From JAOZMY01 sp964577975 (GTDB lineage: Bacteria > Desulfobacterota > S145-22): a stretch of DNA of 64,000 nucleotides. Below are positions 8,179-16,971 of this stretch, in pieces (within the stretch, counting starts at the first letter, position 1; every line of letters starts with the position of its first letter). Location: positions 7,346-71,345 of the forward strand of contig CAZOBB010000026.1 of NCBI GenBank assembly GCA_964577975.1. The letters run 5' to 3'. The notes beneath the pieces were generated by a model. It was not told where the DNA came from, ran no database searches, and saw only the letters and a program-made list of their open reading frames with translations. Made by a program: the position numbers and the translations under genes.

Positions 8179-9222
8179 TTGGACTGGGAACAGTTTAAAG
8201 GCACGGATCATCAGGAACCGGAAGGCTTGCAGCAGGTGGAAGACGCCTTTAGGGAGTTCAAACAAAAGGTAAAAGGGAAGATACCAGGAGGGTGGGTCAT
8301 TCTCGCCATCCTGCTTGTTTTATGGGCGGCGAGCGGAATTTATATCGTGGCACCGGATGAGATGGGAGTTGTGAAACGTTTTGGAAGATATGTCTATATG
8401 ACGAAACCGGGGCCGCATTTTCATATTCCTTATCCTGTTGAAACGGTTTTGAAACCAAAAGTAACCGAGGTGAAACGGATTGAAATCGGATTTAGGACGA
8501 TCGATCCGGGCCCCCCGGCGCGATACCGGAGTGTCCCGAAAGAATCCCTCATGCTGACGGGGGACGAAAATATCGTCGATATGGACCTTATCGTGCAATA
8601 TCGGGTCAAGGATCCCGTCAATTACCTCTTTGAGGTTTATAATATCCCCAAGACGGTGAAAGATGCCACGGAAGCGGCGATTCGTGAGGTTGTCGGAAAG
8701 AACAATATCGACGAAATATTGACGACGGGAAAATACAAGGTACAGCAGGATACGAAAAAGCTCTTGCAGCGGATATTGGACAAATACAAGGCGGGTATCA
8801 TGGTGGTGGCGGTACAGCTTCAGGATGTCCATCCTCCCGAGCAAGTGATGCAGGCGTTCAAGGACGTGGCAAGCGCGAAAGAAGATAAGATCAAGTATAT
8901 CAACGAAGCCCAAGGATACAGAAACGACGTCATTCCGAAGGCGAAAGGACAGGCCGAGAAGATTCTGAATGAGGCGCAAGCCTATCTGAAATCAAAGGTC
9001 GCAAGGGCGGAGGGGGATGCCAGCCGTTTCCTCCAGATTTATGAACAATATAAAACGGCGCAGGATATAACGAAAAAGCGGTTGTATATCGAGGCGATGG
9101 AAGCGATTCTTCCCCATGTGAAGAAGGTTATTGTCGATCCGAAGATTGGGAAGAAGATTCTCCCGCTTTTGCCTTTGGAAGGGAGTGTTCTTTCTGATAC
9201 TGTGAAAACAAAGAAACCGTGA
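8179..9222 (+). CDS. hflK: HflK, SPFH-domain regulator of membrane protease FtsH
   Basis: About 347 residues. A short cytoplasmic N-terminus is followed by one TM segment (WVILAILLVLWAASGIYIV) and an SPFH/prohibitin domain (VAPDEMGVVKRFGRYV), ending in a charged helical tail (AKGQAEKILNEAQAY). HflK pairs with HflC to form a cage around FtsH that controls proteolysis of membrane proteins. I chose TTG at 8179 (DWEQFKG) because a GGGGG run lies 5 nt upstream and the best promoter would start transcripts just after the ATG at 8158; the ATG would add 7 residues. hflC follows after 13 nt. Confidence 0.9.
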   Translation: MDWEQFKGTDHQEPEGLQQVEDAFREFKQKVKGKIPGGWVILAILLVLWAASGIYIVAPDEMGVVKRFGRYVYMTKPGPHFHIPYPVETVLKPKVTEVKRIEIGFRTIDPGPPARYRSVPKESLMLTGDENIVDMDLIVQYRVKDPVNYLFEVYNIPKTVKDATEAAIREVVGKNNIDEILTTGKYKVQQDTKKLLQRILDKYKAGIMVVAVQLQDVHPPEQVMQAFKDVASAKEDKIKYINEAQGYRNDVIPKAKGQAEKILNEAQAYLKSKVARAEGDASRFLQIYEQYKTAQDITKKRLYIEAMEAILPHVKKVIVDPKIGKKILPLLPLEGSVLSDTVKTKKP

Positions 9223-9235
9223 AAGAGGGGCAGGA

Positions 9236-10108
9236 TTGAAAGGTCGTACTACGATTTTTATCGTACTTATCATTTTTGTAGTGTTAGTGGGGATCAATCA
9301 GGCGTTTTTCGTGGTGGATCAAACCCAACAGGCCATCGTACTTCAACTGGGGAAGCCTGTAAGGGTGTTGCGCGAGCCCGGCCTTTACATGAAGATTCCG
9401 TTTCTACAAAATGTTCTGACTTTCGAAAAGAGGGTCCTTGAATACGACGCCGCCCCCGCGGAGATCCTTTCTTCGGACAAGAAAAATCTGGTCGTGGACA
9501 ACTATTCGAAATGGCGTATCACGAATCCGTTGGTATTCTATCAAACGGTTCGAAATATTACGGGGGCTCAGTCCCGGTTGGACGACATCATCTATTCCCA
9601 ATTAAGAGTGATATTGGGAAAAAACACCTTGACAGAGGTGGTTTCTCTCAAGCGTGACGTGATTATGAAAGAAGTAACGGCCCGTTCCAACGCAATCGCT
9701 AAAGACTATGGGATAGAAGTGATAGATGTGAGGATCAAACGAGCCGATCTACCCCCGCAAAACGAAAAGCACGTCTATGAACGCATGCGAGCGGAGCGGC
9801 AACGAGAGGCGAAACGGTATCGTTCCGAGGGAAAAGAAATAGAGTTGAAGATTCGAGCGGAGGCCGACAAGGAACGAACCATTATTCTTGCGGAGGCCTA
9901 TAAGAAATCAGAAGAGATTAAAGGTAAGGCGGACGCACTTGCCTTGAAGATCTACGCCGACGCCTACAACAGAGATCCAGAGTTTTATGCCTTCACACGA
10001 AGCTTGCAGGCTTATAAAGATGCGTTTGCGAAAGATACCACGGTGGTACTGGTTCCAGACAACTGGTTCCTGAAATATTTTACGAAGGCGCCCGCTTCCA
10101 TTAAATAA
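9236..10108 (+). CDS. hflC: HflC, partner of HflK in FtsH regulation
   Basis: A 290-residue SPFH protein starting with TTG (AGGGGCAGGA upstream). One N-terminal TM segment (TTIFIVLIIFVVLVGINQAFFVV) precedes the band-7 domain (DQTQQAIVLQLGKPVRVLREPGLYMKIPF begins it). A helical region with RAEADKERTIILAEA and the HflC-type end NRDPEFYAFTRSLQAYKDAF follow. It acts in the inner membrane with HflK and FtsH. Order hflK-hflC and lengths are standard. Confidence 0.93.
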   Translation: MKGRTTIFIVLIIFVVLVGINQAFFVVDQTQQAIVLQLGKPVRVLREPGLYMKIPFLQNVLTFEKRVLEYDAAPAEILSSDKKNLVVDNYSKWRITNPLVFYQTVRNITGAQSRLDDIIYSQLRVILGKNTLTEVVSLKRDVIMKEVTARSNAIAKDYGIEVIDVRIKRADLPPQNEKHVYERMRAERQREAKRYRSEGKEIELKIRAEADKERTIILAEAYKKSEEIKGKADALALKIYADAYNRDPEFYAFTRSLQAYKDAFAKDTTVVLVPDNWFLKYFTKAPASIK

Positions 10109-10153
10109 GTAGGCGTTTCTTTACCATACTACGTTGATCGGAAGGTTCTTGAC

Positions 10154-10942
10154 TTGAAGCAGATGGCATTCCCTTTTCAGATACCCGATAGAATTTCATT
10201 GGAAATTCTTTCGAGGGTCCATCGCTTTCATGATATGCCATCAGATATTATCAATTGGTTTCAGTATGTTATGTCACTCCTTGAAAGAAATACCGAAGTT
10301 CATTTCGGCGATCTTGTAACCGTGTTGCCCCCTCGCAATGGAAATACCACCCGTATTATGGTCGTTTCGTACAATCGGGGCAGTATACGTCAGTATGATA
10401 GCTTTCCTAATGAGTTTCTTGAGGTAGCCTTTCGGCGTTGTAGCGGAAAAAAATTACCGGAGCTTACAGAGATCGATGTGGAAGGGTGTTTTTCTATATC
10501 GGAAATCCCCTACTGTCCTGTTGTTGTCCCGCTTGGATGCTATGAACGGCATCTTGGGGTATTTGTGGCTGGGAGCCAACAGGATCGGGCCGTTGTCCAA
10601 CGAAATGAGAAATTCTTTGAACTTTTGGGGATGGAGATGTCCCTATATCTCCATATTTGGCAAATGGAACGGCTCGTGGTGTCTTACTTGTTTGAAGAAA
10701 AAGGCGAAGCGCTCAGTTTTGAAGACCTTTTGACGTTCAAATTTAAAAAGTTTCTGGAAAGACTGGAGCCGGATGGGAAAGGAAGTGTGCTTAACGACGT
10801 GGTCGCCCTTGTGGAAAAGACATTGATCAAGCTTGCCTTGGAAAAGACAAACCATAAAATAGGTCAGGCGGCATCACTCTTGGGGATCAATCGTAACACA
10901 CTGCGTAAAAAGATACACGGTTTTGGATTGGAAGAGGCTTAA
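10154..10942 (+). CDS. Fis-type HTH regulator with GAF-like N-terminal region
   Basis: A 262-residue protein starting TTG with GGAAGG 8 nt upstream; a second possible start is ATG at 10163. The C-terminal 45 residues (VEKTLIKLALEKTNHKIGQAASLLGINRNTLRKKI) are the Fis/NtrC-type helix-turn-helix. No AAA+ sigma-54 activation domain is present. The first 190 residues look like a mixed alpha/beta sensor, possibly GAF-like, with no catalytic motif I can name. It follows hflC by 45 nt and may be co-transcribed. Its targets are unknown; it is a DNA-binding protein by its tail only. Confidence 0.7.
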   Translation: MKQMAFPFQIPDRISLEILSRVHRFHDMPSDIINWFQYVMSLLERNTEVHFGDLVTVLPPRNGNTTRIMVVSYNRGSIRQYDSFPNEFLEVAFRRCSGKKLPELTEIDVEGCFSISEIPYCPVVVPLGCYERHLGVFVAGSQQDRAVVQRNEKFFELLGMEMSLYLHIWQMERLVVSYLFEEKGEALSFEDLLTFKFKKFLERLEPDGKGSVLNDVVALVEKTLIKLALEKTNHKIGQAASLLGINRNTLRKKIHGFGLEEA

Positions 10943-10961
10943 CAGGCCTTCATGGCGAATG

Positions 10962-11915
10962 TCATTTTATTTCGGTGAAGTGTCCGTTTTCAACTTGGAC
11001 GATGGTATTACCACCCAGGTCTTTTGCTTTGTATAGCCCCAGGTCGGCCCAATGGATGATTTCATCCACGTGGGCCATTTCCTTTGTGTGGGGGCAGCTT
11101 ACAATCCCTATACTGGTCGAGATACGGAAGCTGACGGATGGATTGTTACGGGGGTGTATAACGTGATTTTGGACATCTTTCAGTATTCTTAAAGCGACCT
11201 TCTGGGCATTTTCTGCTTCCGTTTCAGGGAGAATGATGGCGAATTCATCGCCGCCATATCGGGCGATAATGTCCATATTTCTCCTTCCCGTTTTTAGTAC
11301 ATTTGCAAAACAGAGAAGCACCTCATCTCCTGTTACGTGGCCGTATGTGTCATTTACCAATTTGAAATCATCGATGTCGAGCATGATAAAGGTGAAGGGA
11401 CGCTGGAATCGTTTCGTGAGATGGAAATGGCGTTCCAACTGTGAGATGAGAAATTTGTGATTGTAGAGCCCCGTGAGGCTATCGGTGACGGCCAAGCTCT
11501 TAAGCCTGTTGATTTTTTTGCGGAGGGTCAAATAGACATCCCTGATGAGGAGGATGTTTTTGAGGCGAGCTTCGAACTCTCTTGGGAGGAAGGGGAGTCG
11601 AATGAAATCAAGGGCACCCGCCTGCAACGCTTGAGCGACTTCATCTGGATGCGGGTCCCGACCGAAGAAAATAAAGGGAATGAATAAGGGACGAAGTTTT
11701 CTTTTTATTTGACGCATGACGTCAATGCTATCGATTGCCTTTAAGTCGGCATCCAAAACGATGCCATCAGGTTTGTCATGAAAGGACTGGACAAGTATTC
11801 TTTGGGGTGATTCAAAGAAAGTTAGAATATAACCGGATGATTTGAAGTGTTCTTTCAGCAACTTCTTTACTCTTGAATTCTTTGTGAGAATAAAAATGTT
11901 TTTCGGCTTTCTCAT
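10962..11915 (-). CDS. Response regulator with diguanylate cyclase (REC-GGDEF)
   Basis: About 317 residues. Residues 1-125 form a receiver domain (NIFILTKNSRVKKLLKEHF start; VLDADL carries the likely phospho-aspartate). A GGDEF domain follows from LAVTDSLTGLYNHKF, with an intact YGGDEF active site and, five residues upstream, RNMD, which fits the RxxD product-inhibition site. It should make cyclic di-GMP from GTP under phosphorelay control. The start at MRKPK (11915) is favoured because a TTGACA promoter-like element (11956-11951) lies inside the longer version. No partner kinase is adjacent. Confidence 0.9.
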   Translation of the reverse strand: MRKPKNIFILTKNSRVKKLLKEHFKSSGYILTFFESPQRILVQSFHDKPDGIVLDADLKAIDSIDVMRQIKRKLRPLFIPFIFFGRDPHPDEVAQALQAGALDFIRLPFLPREFEARLKNILLIRDVYLTLRKKINRLKSLAVTDSLTGLYNHKFLISQLERHFHLTKRFQRPFTFIMLDIDDFKLVNDTYGHVTGDEVLLCFANVLKTGRRNMDIIARYGGDEFAIILPETEAENAQKVALRILKDVQNHVIHPRNNPSVSFRISTSIGIVSCPHTKEMAHVDEIIHWADLGLYKAKDLGGNTIVQVENGHFTEIK

Positions 11916-12068
11916 GGGGTCTTTTTTTGATACCAAAGTGGATCGAAAAGTGTCAAGTATCAAAGCTGACGTCCAGCTGGGGTTCGAAAGGGGAATTTCG
12001 AGAGGTTAATGTAAAGGGTGTGTTTTCTCTTTGCCTCTCTACAGAGTTTATGGTATGTAGGTTGTGTC

Positions 12069-12926
12069 ATGTTGGCTCAAATCGTCGTGAACGGAATCCT
12101 CAAAGGTGGCTTGTACGCCTTGATGGCGCTGGGAATGTCGTTGATTTGGGGGGTGATGGATATCATCAATATCGCCCACGGATCGTTTATCATGTTGGGG
12201 GCATACTGCACCTATTGGTTGTTCAGTTTGATGGGGTTGGATCCTTTTATCAGTCTTTTTCTTTCCGTGGGCATTATGTTCTTGGTGGGATACGGGATCC
12301 AAAAGTATCTTATCAACCTCGTTATTCGGGCAACGATGTTCATCACCTTGATCCTTGCCTTTGGGATCGAAATCTTCATCAATAACCTTGCTCTTGTCAT
12401 GTGGACGGCCGACGTGAGAAAGGTGCAGGTTCCTTATGGAGCGGCAAACTTCAGCATAGGAAGCGTCACGATCCCCTATGTTCGCCTCGGAGCGTTTGTC
12501 ATTGCCTTAATCATCGCGGGGATTTTCTATTTCATCCTCAACAAGACGCGGACGGGAAGGTCCATTCGGGCCACCTCTCAGGATCTGGATGCCGCGAGGC
12601 TGGTGGGGGTGGATGTGGCGAAGACATACGCGCTCACCTTTGGGTTAGGCGTCGGGGCGGCTGGAGCGGCGGGAACGTTATGGGCCGTTCTCTTCCCCAT
12701 TAATCCCATGATGGGAGGGATCCTAACGCTTAAATCATTCGTGGTGGTGATCATTGGAGGATTGGGCACGATGTTTGGTCCCATCATAGGAGGGCTTACG
12801 CTGGGAGTAGCGGAGGCTTTGGGGAGCAACTATTTCGGTGCGACGTATGAAAACTTCATAAGTTTCAGTATCCTTGTGTTGGTTTTAATTTTTCTGCCAC
12901 AAGGCATCCTAGGGAAGAAGGAGTAA
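12069..12926 (+). CDS. livH: Branched-chain amino acid ABC transporter permease LivH
   Basis: A 285-residue integral membrane protein starting MLAQIVVNGILKGG. The LivH hallmarks GLYALMALGMSLIWGVMDIINIAHG and, later, GRSIRATSQDLDAARLVGVD (cytoplasmic EAA-like loop) are clear, with about eight TM helices. With LivM it forms the inner-membrane channel for Leu/Ile/Val or related compounds. The 17-codon upstream extension has no homology and is omitted. First gene of livHMGF; livM starts 1 nt after its stop. Confidence 0.92.
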   Translation: MLAQIVVNGILKGGLYALMALGMSLIWGVMDIINIAHGSFIMLGAYCTYWLFSLMGLDPFISLFLSVGIMFLVGYGIQKYLINLVIRATMFITLILAFGIEIFINNLALVMWTADVRKVQVPYGAANFSIGSVTIPYVRLGAFVIALIIAGIFYFILNKTRTGRSIRATSQDLDAARLVGVDVAKTYALTFGLGVGAAGAAGTLWAVLFPINPMMGGILTLKSFVVVIIGGLGTMFGPIIGGLTLGVAEALGSNYFGATYENFISFSILVLVLIFLPQGILGKKE

Positions 12927-12927
12927 C

Positions 12928-13905
12928 ATGGCACGAGAGAGGGGCGCCACGACGAAAACGATCATCTTGGGTGTTCTCATGATTGCGGGAATTGCCATCC
13001 CTTTCTTTTCAGGGAATTTTATCATTCGCTTTTTTACCAATGCCTTGATGTTTGCCGTCCTTGCCAGTGCGTGGAATATCATTGGTGGCTATACGGGGTA
13101 TGCCTCCTTCGGAAACGTCGTCTTTCTCGGAGTGGGAGCGTACGTGTCCGCCGTTTTGATGGAAAAGGGTGGGGTTCCCTTTTGGATTGCCTTTCCCGCC
13201 TCGGGAGTGGGGGCGGCCGTCTTTGCAGTCCTTATTGGTTTGCCCGTGTTGCGCCTGAAGGGACATTACTTCGCGATCGCCACATTGGGTGTGGCGGAGG
13301 CGATGAAGGCGTTGGTGGACAATCTTGAGATTACGGAAGGGAACTCGGGAATTTACCTTCCGGTGATGAATCTGTCGGTGAAAGCTCAGTATGTATTTTT
13401 CTATTTCATGATGTTGGGAGTCCTCGTCCTAACGTTGGGCGTGACGTTTGTGGTGTTGAAAAAGAAATTGGGATATGGCCTGATCGCCATCCGCGAGGAT
13501 GAGGAGGCGGCCAACTCACTGGGTGTCAATACCACGCTATTTAAGGTGACGTCTTTTGCGTTGAGCGGCTTCTTTTCGGGATTGGCAGGAAGCCTTTACG
13601 CCTATCAGCAGGGGTTTATCAAACCGGAGTCGGTTTTTGACGTGGGGGTTACCGTAAAGATGATCGTGATGGCGGTGTTCGGGGGGATTGGGAGTTTACT
13701 GGGACCGTTGGTGGGCGCCCTTTCGATAGAGATCATTTCGGAGGTATTGACAAATTATTTCCTTGTCGCCCATACGCTCTTCTTTGGGGCGATCGTCATT
13801 TTGGCAATCGTTTTTACCCCCAGAGGGATCATGGATATCCTTAGTGGCAGAAGGAAGTTCGGATTGAACTATCTCTTGCAGAACATCCGGAATCATCGGG
13901 TGTGA
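12928..13905 (+). CDS. livM: Branched-chain amino acid ABC transporter permease LivM
   Basis: A 325-residue multi-pass membrane protein. LivM features include AWNIIGGYTGYASFGNVVFLGVGAY, the region LKGHYFAIATLGVAEA, the loop YGLIAIREDEEAANSLGVN, and the end ILAIVFTPRGIMD. It pairs with LivH. It starts 1 nt after the livH stop and is followed after 13 nt by livG. Confidence 0.92.
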   Translation: MARERGATTKTIILGVLMIAGIAIPFFSGNFIIRFFTNALMFAVLASAWNIIGGYTGYASFGNVVFLGVGAYVSAVLMEKGGVPFWIAFPASGVGAAVFAVLIGLPVLRLKGHYFAIATLGVAEAMKALVDNLEITEGNSGIYLPVMNLSVKAQYVFFYFMMLGVLVLTLGVTFVVLKKKLGYGLIAIREDEEAANSLGVNTTLFKVTSFALSGFFSGLAGSLYAYQQGFIKPESVFDVGVTVKMIVMAVFGGIGSLLGPLVGALSIEIISEVLTNYFLVAHTLFFGAIVILAIVFTPRGIMDILSGRRKFGLNYLLQNIRNHRV

Positions 13906-13918
13906 GGACATCGGGTCA

Positions 13919-14662
13919 ATGGTGATACTCGAAGGAAAAGGGATTACGAAGGAATTTGGGGGGTTAAAAGCGGTAAGCGACGTGGATTTTGTCCTCAACA
14001 AGGGGGAGATTTTAGGACTGATCGGCCCGAATGGAGCCGGGAAAACAACCATCGTCAATATGATTTCTGGCACGTATGCCCCTACCAGCGGTCGGATTAT
14101 GTATAAGGGAATGGATATTACTGGGAAGAAGCCTTATCAGATTGGCCGGATGGGTATAAGCCGGACTTACCAGATCGTCAAACCTTTTCCTGGAATGACG
14201 GTTAAAGAGAATGTGTCGGTGGGGGCGATGTTTGGTGCGCAAGGGAAGAACTATTCTACGAAAGAGGCAATCGAAAAGGCGGAAAGCATTCTGGAGTTCG
14301 TTGGTTTGCAGGATATGGCCAATCATCGCGCCGACGATCTAAGCGTGGCATCCCGGAAAAGGTTGGAAATGGCGAAGGCGCTTGCCATGGGGCCGGAGGT
14401 GATCTTGTTTGATGAGGTGATGGCGGGGTTGAATTTTTCGGAAATCGACAAAGCGGTGGAACTGATCCGGAAGATTCGTGATGAGGGGATCAGCATTCTC
14501 GTTATTGAGCATGTCATGCGGGCGATCAAAGGGGTGTCGGATCGAATCTTTGTCTTGCATCATGGAGCGAAGATTGCCGATGGAAAGCCGGAGGAGGTAT
14601 TGAATAACGAACAGGTCGTCAAGGCCTATCTAGGGCGGCGTTATAAAGAGTTGGTGCGGTAG
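13919..14662 (+). CDS. livG: Branched-chain amino acid ABC transporter ATPase LivG
   Basis: A 247-residue ABC ATPase. Walker A GPNGAGKTT is near residue 40, followed by the LivG-type sequence GISRTYQIVKPFPGMTVKENV. Walker B is VILFDEVMAGL, and the switch histidine is in VIEHVM. The signature segment reads LSVASRKRLEMAKAL instead of LSGGQ or the LPYGQQ usual for LivG. DEV replaces DEP after the Walker B glutamate. The transport partner set (livH, livM, livF) surrounds it. Still most likely a functional LivG. Confidence 0.9.
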   Translation: MVILEGKGITKEFGGLKAVSDVDFVLNKGEILGLIGPNGAGKTTIVNMISGTYAPTSGRIMYKGMDITGKKPYQIGRMGISRTYQIVKPFPGMTVKENVSVGAMFGAQGKNYSTKEAIEKAESILEFVGLQDMANHRADDLSVASRKRLEMAKALAMGPEVILFDEVMAGLNFSEIDKAVELIRKIRDEGISILVIEHVMRAIKGVSDRIFVLHHGAKIADGKPEEVLNNEQVVKAYLGRRYKELVR

Positions 14663-14670
14663 GGGTCGAT

Positions 14671-15378
14671 ATGTTTTTAGAGGTGAAGAACCTGAATGTG
14701 GGATATGGGGATGTTCAGGTCTTGTGGGACGTAAGCTTCGAAGTGGAAAAGGGGATGATCGTCTCCTTGGTGGGGGCGAATGGAGCGGGAAAGACGACCC
14801 TCTTGAAGACCATCTCGGGATTGATTCATCCCATGAGTGGCGAGATACGATTTGAGGGGCAATCCTTGACCGAATTGTCTTCGAAAGAGATTGTCGAACT
14901 TGGCATCGTGCATGTGCCGGAAGGACGCCGGCTTTTTCCCGACATGAGCGTTGAAGAAAACCTCCTGATGGGAGCCTATCGGCGAGGCAAGGATCCAGCC
15001 ATCAAGAAGGATCTTGACCAGGTGTATGAGATTTTCCCACGCCTGAAAGAGCGGAGACGCCAGAAGGCGGGGAGTCTGTCGGGAGGGGAACAGCAGATGT
15101 GTGCGATGGCGCGAGGACTCATGGGAAATCCGCGGTTGTTATTGGTGGATGAAATGTCGTTGGGATTGGCTCCTTTGATCGTGGACGATCTTATCGACAT
15201 CGTCAAAGAGATCCATAAACAGGGGACGACGGTTTTTATCGTGGAGCAGGATGTCCATCTGGCCCTGTCTAACTCTGACTATGGCTATGTTCTGGCCACA
15301 GGACGAATCATGATGGAAGGTTCCTCACGTGATCTCTTGGCGAACAGGAAAATCAAGGAGGTTTTTCTAGGGCTCTGA
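14671..15378 (+). CDS. livF: Branched-chain amino acid ABC transporter ATPase LivF
   Basis: A 235-residue ABC ATPase with Walker A GANGAGKTTLLK, a canonical signature LSGGEQQMCAMARGL, Walker B LLLVDEMSLGLAP and the switch motif IVEQDVHLALS. The LivF-specific VPEGRRLFPDMSVEENLLMGAY is present. It forms a heterodimer with LivG to power uptake. The rmuC ATG follows 1 nt after its stop. Confidence 0.93.
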   Translation: MFLEVKNLNVGYGDVQVLWDVSFEVEKGMIVSLVGANGAGKTTLLKTISGLIHPMSGEIRFEGQSLTELSSKEIVELGIVHVPEGRRLFPDMSVEENLLMGAYRRGKDPAIKKDLDQVYEIFPRLKERRRQKAGSLSGGEQQMCAMARGLMGNPRLLLVDEMSLGLAPLIVDDLIDIVKEIHKQGTTVFIVEQDVHLALSNSDYGYVLATGRIMMEGSSRDLLANRKIKEVFLGL

Positions 15379-15379
15379 G

Positions 15380-16867
15380 ATGTATCAGTACGTTGCCGTA
15401 GGATTTTTAGGAGGGGGATTGGTCGTTGCCCTCCTTTTTTATTTTCTCAAGGTAAAGAGGGGGCAAGGGGACGAGGAAGCGGTTCGCGCCAAAGAAGAAC
15501 AGCTTTCCGTGGAGATTCAACGGTTACGGGAGGAGATCCGGACGAAGGAACGAAATCTCCTCGAAATTTCGCAAGAAAAGGCAGCGGCCGTCCAAAAATC
15601 GTTGATGATACCGAAACTGGAGGAGCAGATACAGAGGCTGGAGGAAGAGAAGAAAGGATTTTTTCGCCAAATCTCGGAGCTGCAATCTCAAAAGGCGGAG
15701 CTGGAGGCGACGTTGCGGGAAGAGAAAAAGGCGTGGGAAGAGAAATTTCTTCTTTTGGAAGAAGCGAGGCAAAAACTTGGCGATGCCTTTGAAGCCCTTT
15801 CTGCCAAGGTCCTCCGCCATAGTCAGGAGAGTTTTTTGAGAGAAGCAAAGATAACCCTTGAAAAATTTCACAATCAAGCCACGGGGGAGCTGGAGAAACG
15901 GAAACAAGCGATAGGGGAATTGGTTCGGCCAATCCAAGAGCTCCTGCATCGGTATGAAAAGGAGATTCAGGAAATGGAGCGAGCCCGCCGGGAGGCGTAT
16001 GGAGGATTGAAGGCACAGGTGGAATCCCTCTTGACGACGCAACGGAAATTGGAGGCTGAAACGAGTAATCTCGTCCGGGCGTTACGGGCTCCTCAAGTTC
16101 GGGGACGGTGGGGTGAAATAACCCTGAAACGGGTCGCAGAACTTGCCGGGATGGTGGAACATTGTGACTTTTACGAACAAGAAAGCATGGCCACGGAGGA
16201 AGGGCGGCTGCGCCCCGATATGATCGTGAGACTTCCAGGGGGAAAACAGATCGTCGTGGATGCCAAAGTTCCTCTCATGGCCTATCTGAGGGCCGTCGAG
16301 GAAACCGATGAAACGGCGCGTAAAGCGCATTTGAAAGAGCACGCCCGTCAGATCCAGAATCATATTTCGAATTTGGCGAACAAGGCTTATTGGGATCAGT
16401 TTACCCCGACACCCGAGTTCGTTGTCCTTTTCATTCCGGGGGAGAATTTTTTCAGCGCGGCCTTGGAGCAATCTCCCGATCTCATAGAAGAGGGGGTGCA
16501 AAAAGGGGTGATCCTTGCCACCCCAACGACACTTATTTCACTTCTCAAGGCTGTTTCGTATGGATGGCGTCAGGAAAAGATGGCGGAGAACGCCCAAAGA
16601 ATCAGCGAGATAGGAAAGATGTTGCACGAAAGAATCCTGATCTTTGCCGGCCATTTGAACGATGTTGGACGCCATTTAGACCGAAGCGTCCAATCCTATA
16701 ACAAGGCCGTGGGGTCTCTCGAAAGTCGCGTGTTGCCGGCCACGCGGCGATTTGAAGAGCTGGGAATATCGTCCAAAGGCAAGATCGAGCCGATCGGAAA
16801 ACTGGATAGAAACGCCAGAACGCTCCTTATTGATGAAAAGGAAACCCCGGGTAAAGAAAGGTCATAG
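15380..16867 (+). CDS. rmuC: RmuC-family DNA recombination protein
   Basis: A 495-residue protein. One N-terminal TM segment (VAVGFLGGGLVVALLFYFLKV) is followed by a long Glu/Lys/Gln-rich coiled coil (about residues 30-230) and the RmuC domain with the signature RAPQVRGRWGEITLKRVAELAGM, RLPGGKQIVVDAKVPL and the late ATPTTLISLLKAVSYGWRQE. The domain belongs to the PD-(D/E)XK nuclease-like superfamily; RmuC limits recombination at short inverted repeats. Its ATG is 1 nt after livF, so it is probably co-transcribed with liv, though functionally unrelated. Confidence 0.92.
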   Translation: MYQYVAVGFLGGGLVVALLFYFLKVKRGQGDEEAVRAKEEQLSVEIQRLREEIRTKERNLLEISQEKAAAVQKSLMIPKLEEQIQRLEEEKKGFFRQISELQSQKAELEATLREEKKAWEEKFLLLEEARQKLGDAFEALSAKVLRHSQESFLREAKITLEKFHNQATGELEKRKQAIGELVRPIQELLHRYEKEIQEMERARREAYGGLKAQVESLLTTQRKLEAETSNLVRALRAPQVRGRWGEITLKRVAELAGMVEHCDFYEQESMATEEGRLRPDMIVRLPGGKQIVVDAKVPLMAYLRAVEETDETARKAHLKEHARQIQNHISNLANKAYWDQFTPTPEFVVLFIPGENFFSAALEQSPDLIEEGVQKGVILATPTTLISLLKAVSYGWRQEKMAENAQRISEIGKMLHERILIFAGHLNDVGRHLDRSVQSYNKAVGSLESRVLPATRRFEELGISSKGKIEPIGKLDRNARTLLIDEKETPGKERS

Positions 16868-16971
16868 CTTTTTCCCGGCAGATGAAGAAGGAGATCGACT
16901 GGGAAGTTTTTTGCTTCGAGGGGCAAACGCATAGAACTGAATAGACGGGAGGCAGAATTGAGGAATGGGCT

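Noticed and set aside
15447..16016. Long Pro/Ser/Leu-rich minus-strand ORFs opposite rmuC
   Set aside because: Mirror translation of the Glu/Lys-rich coiled coil of RmuC.
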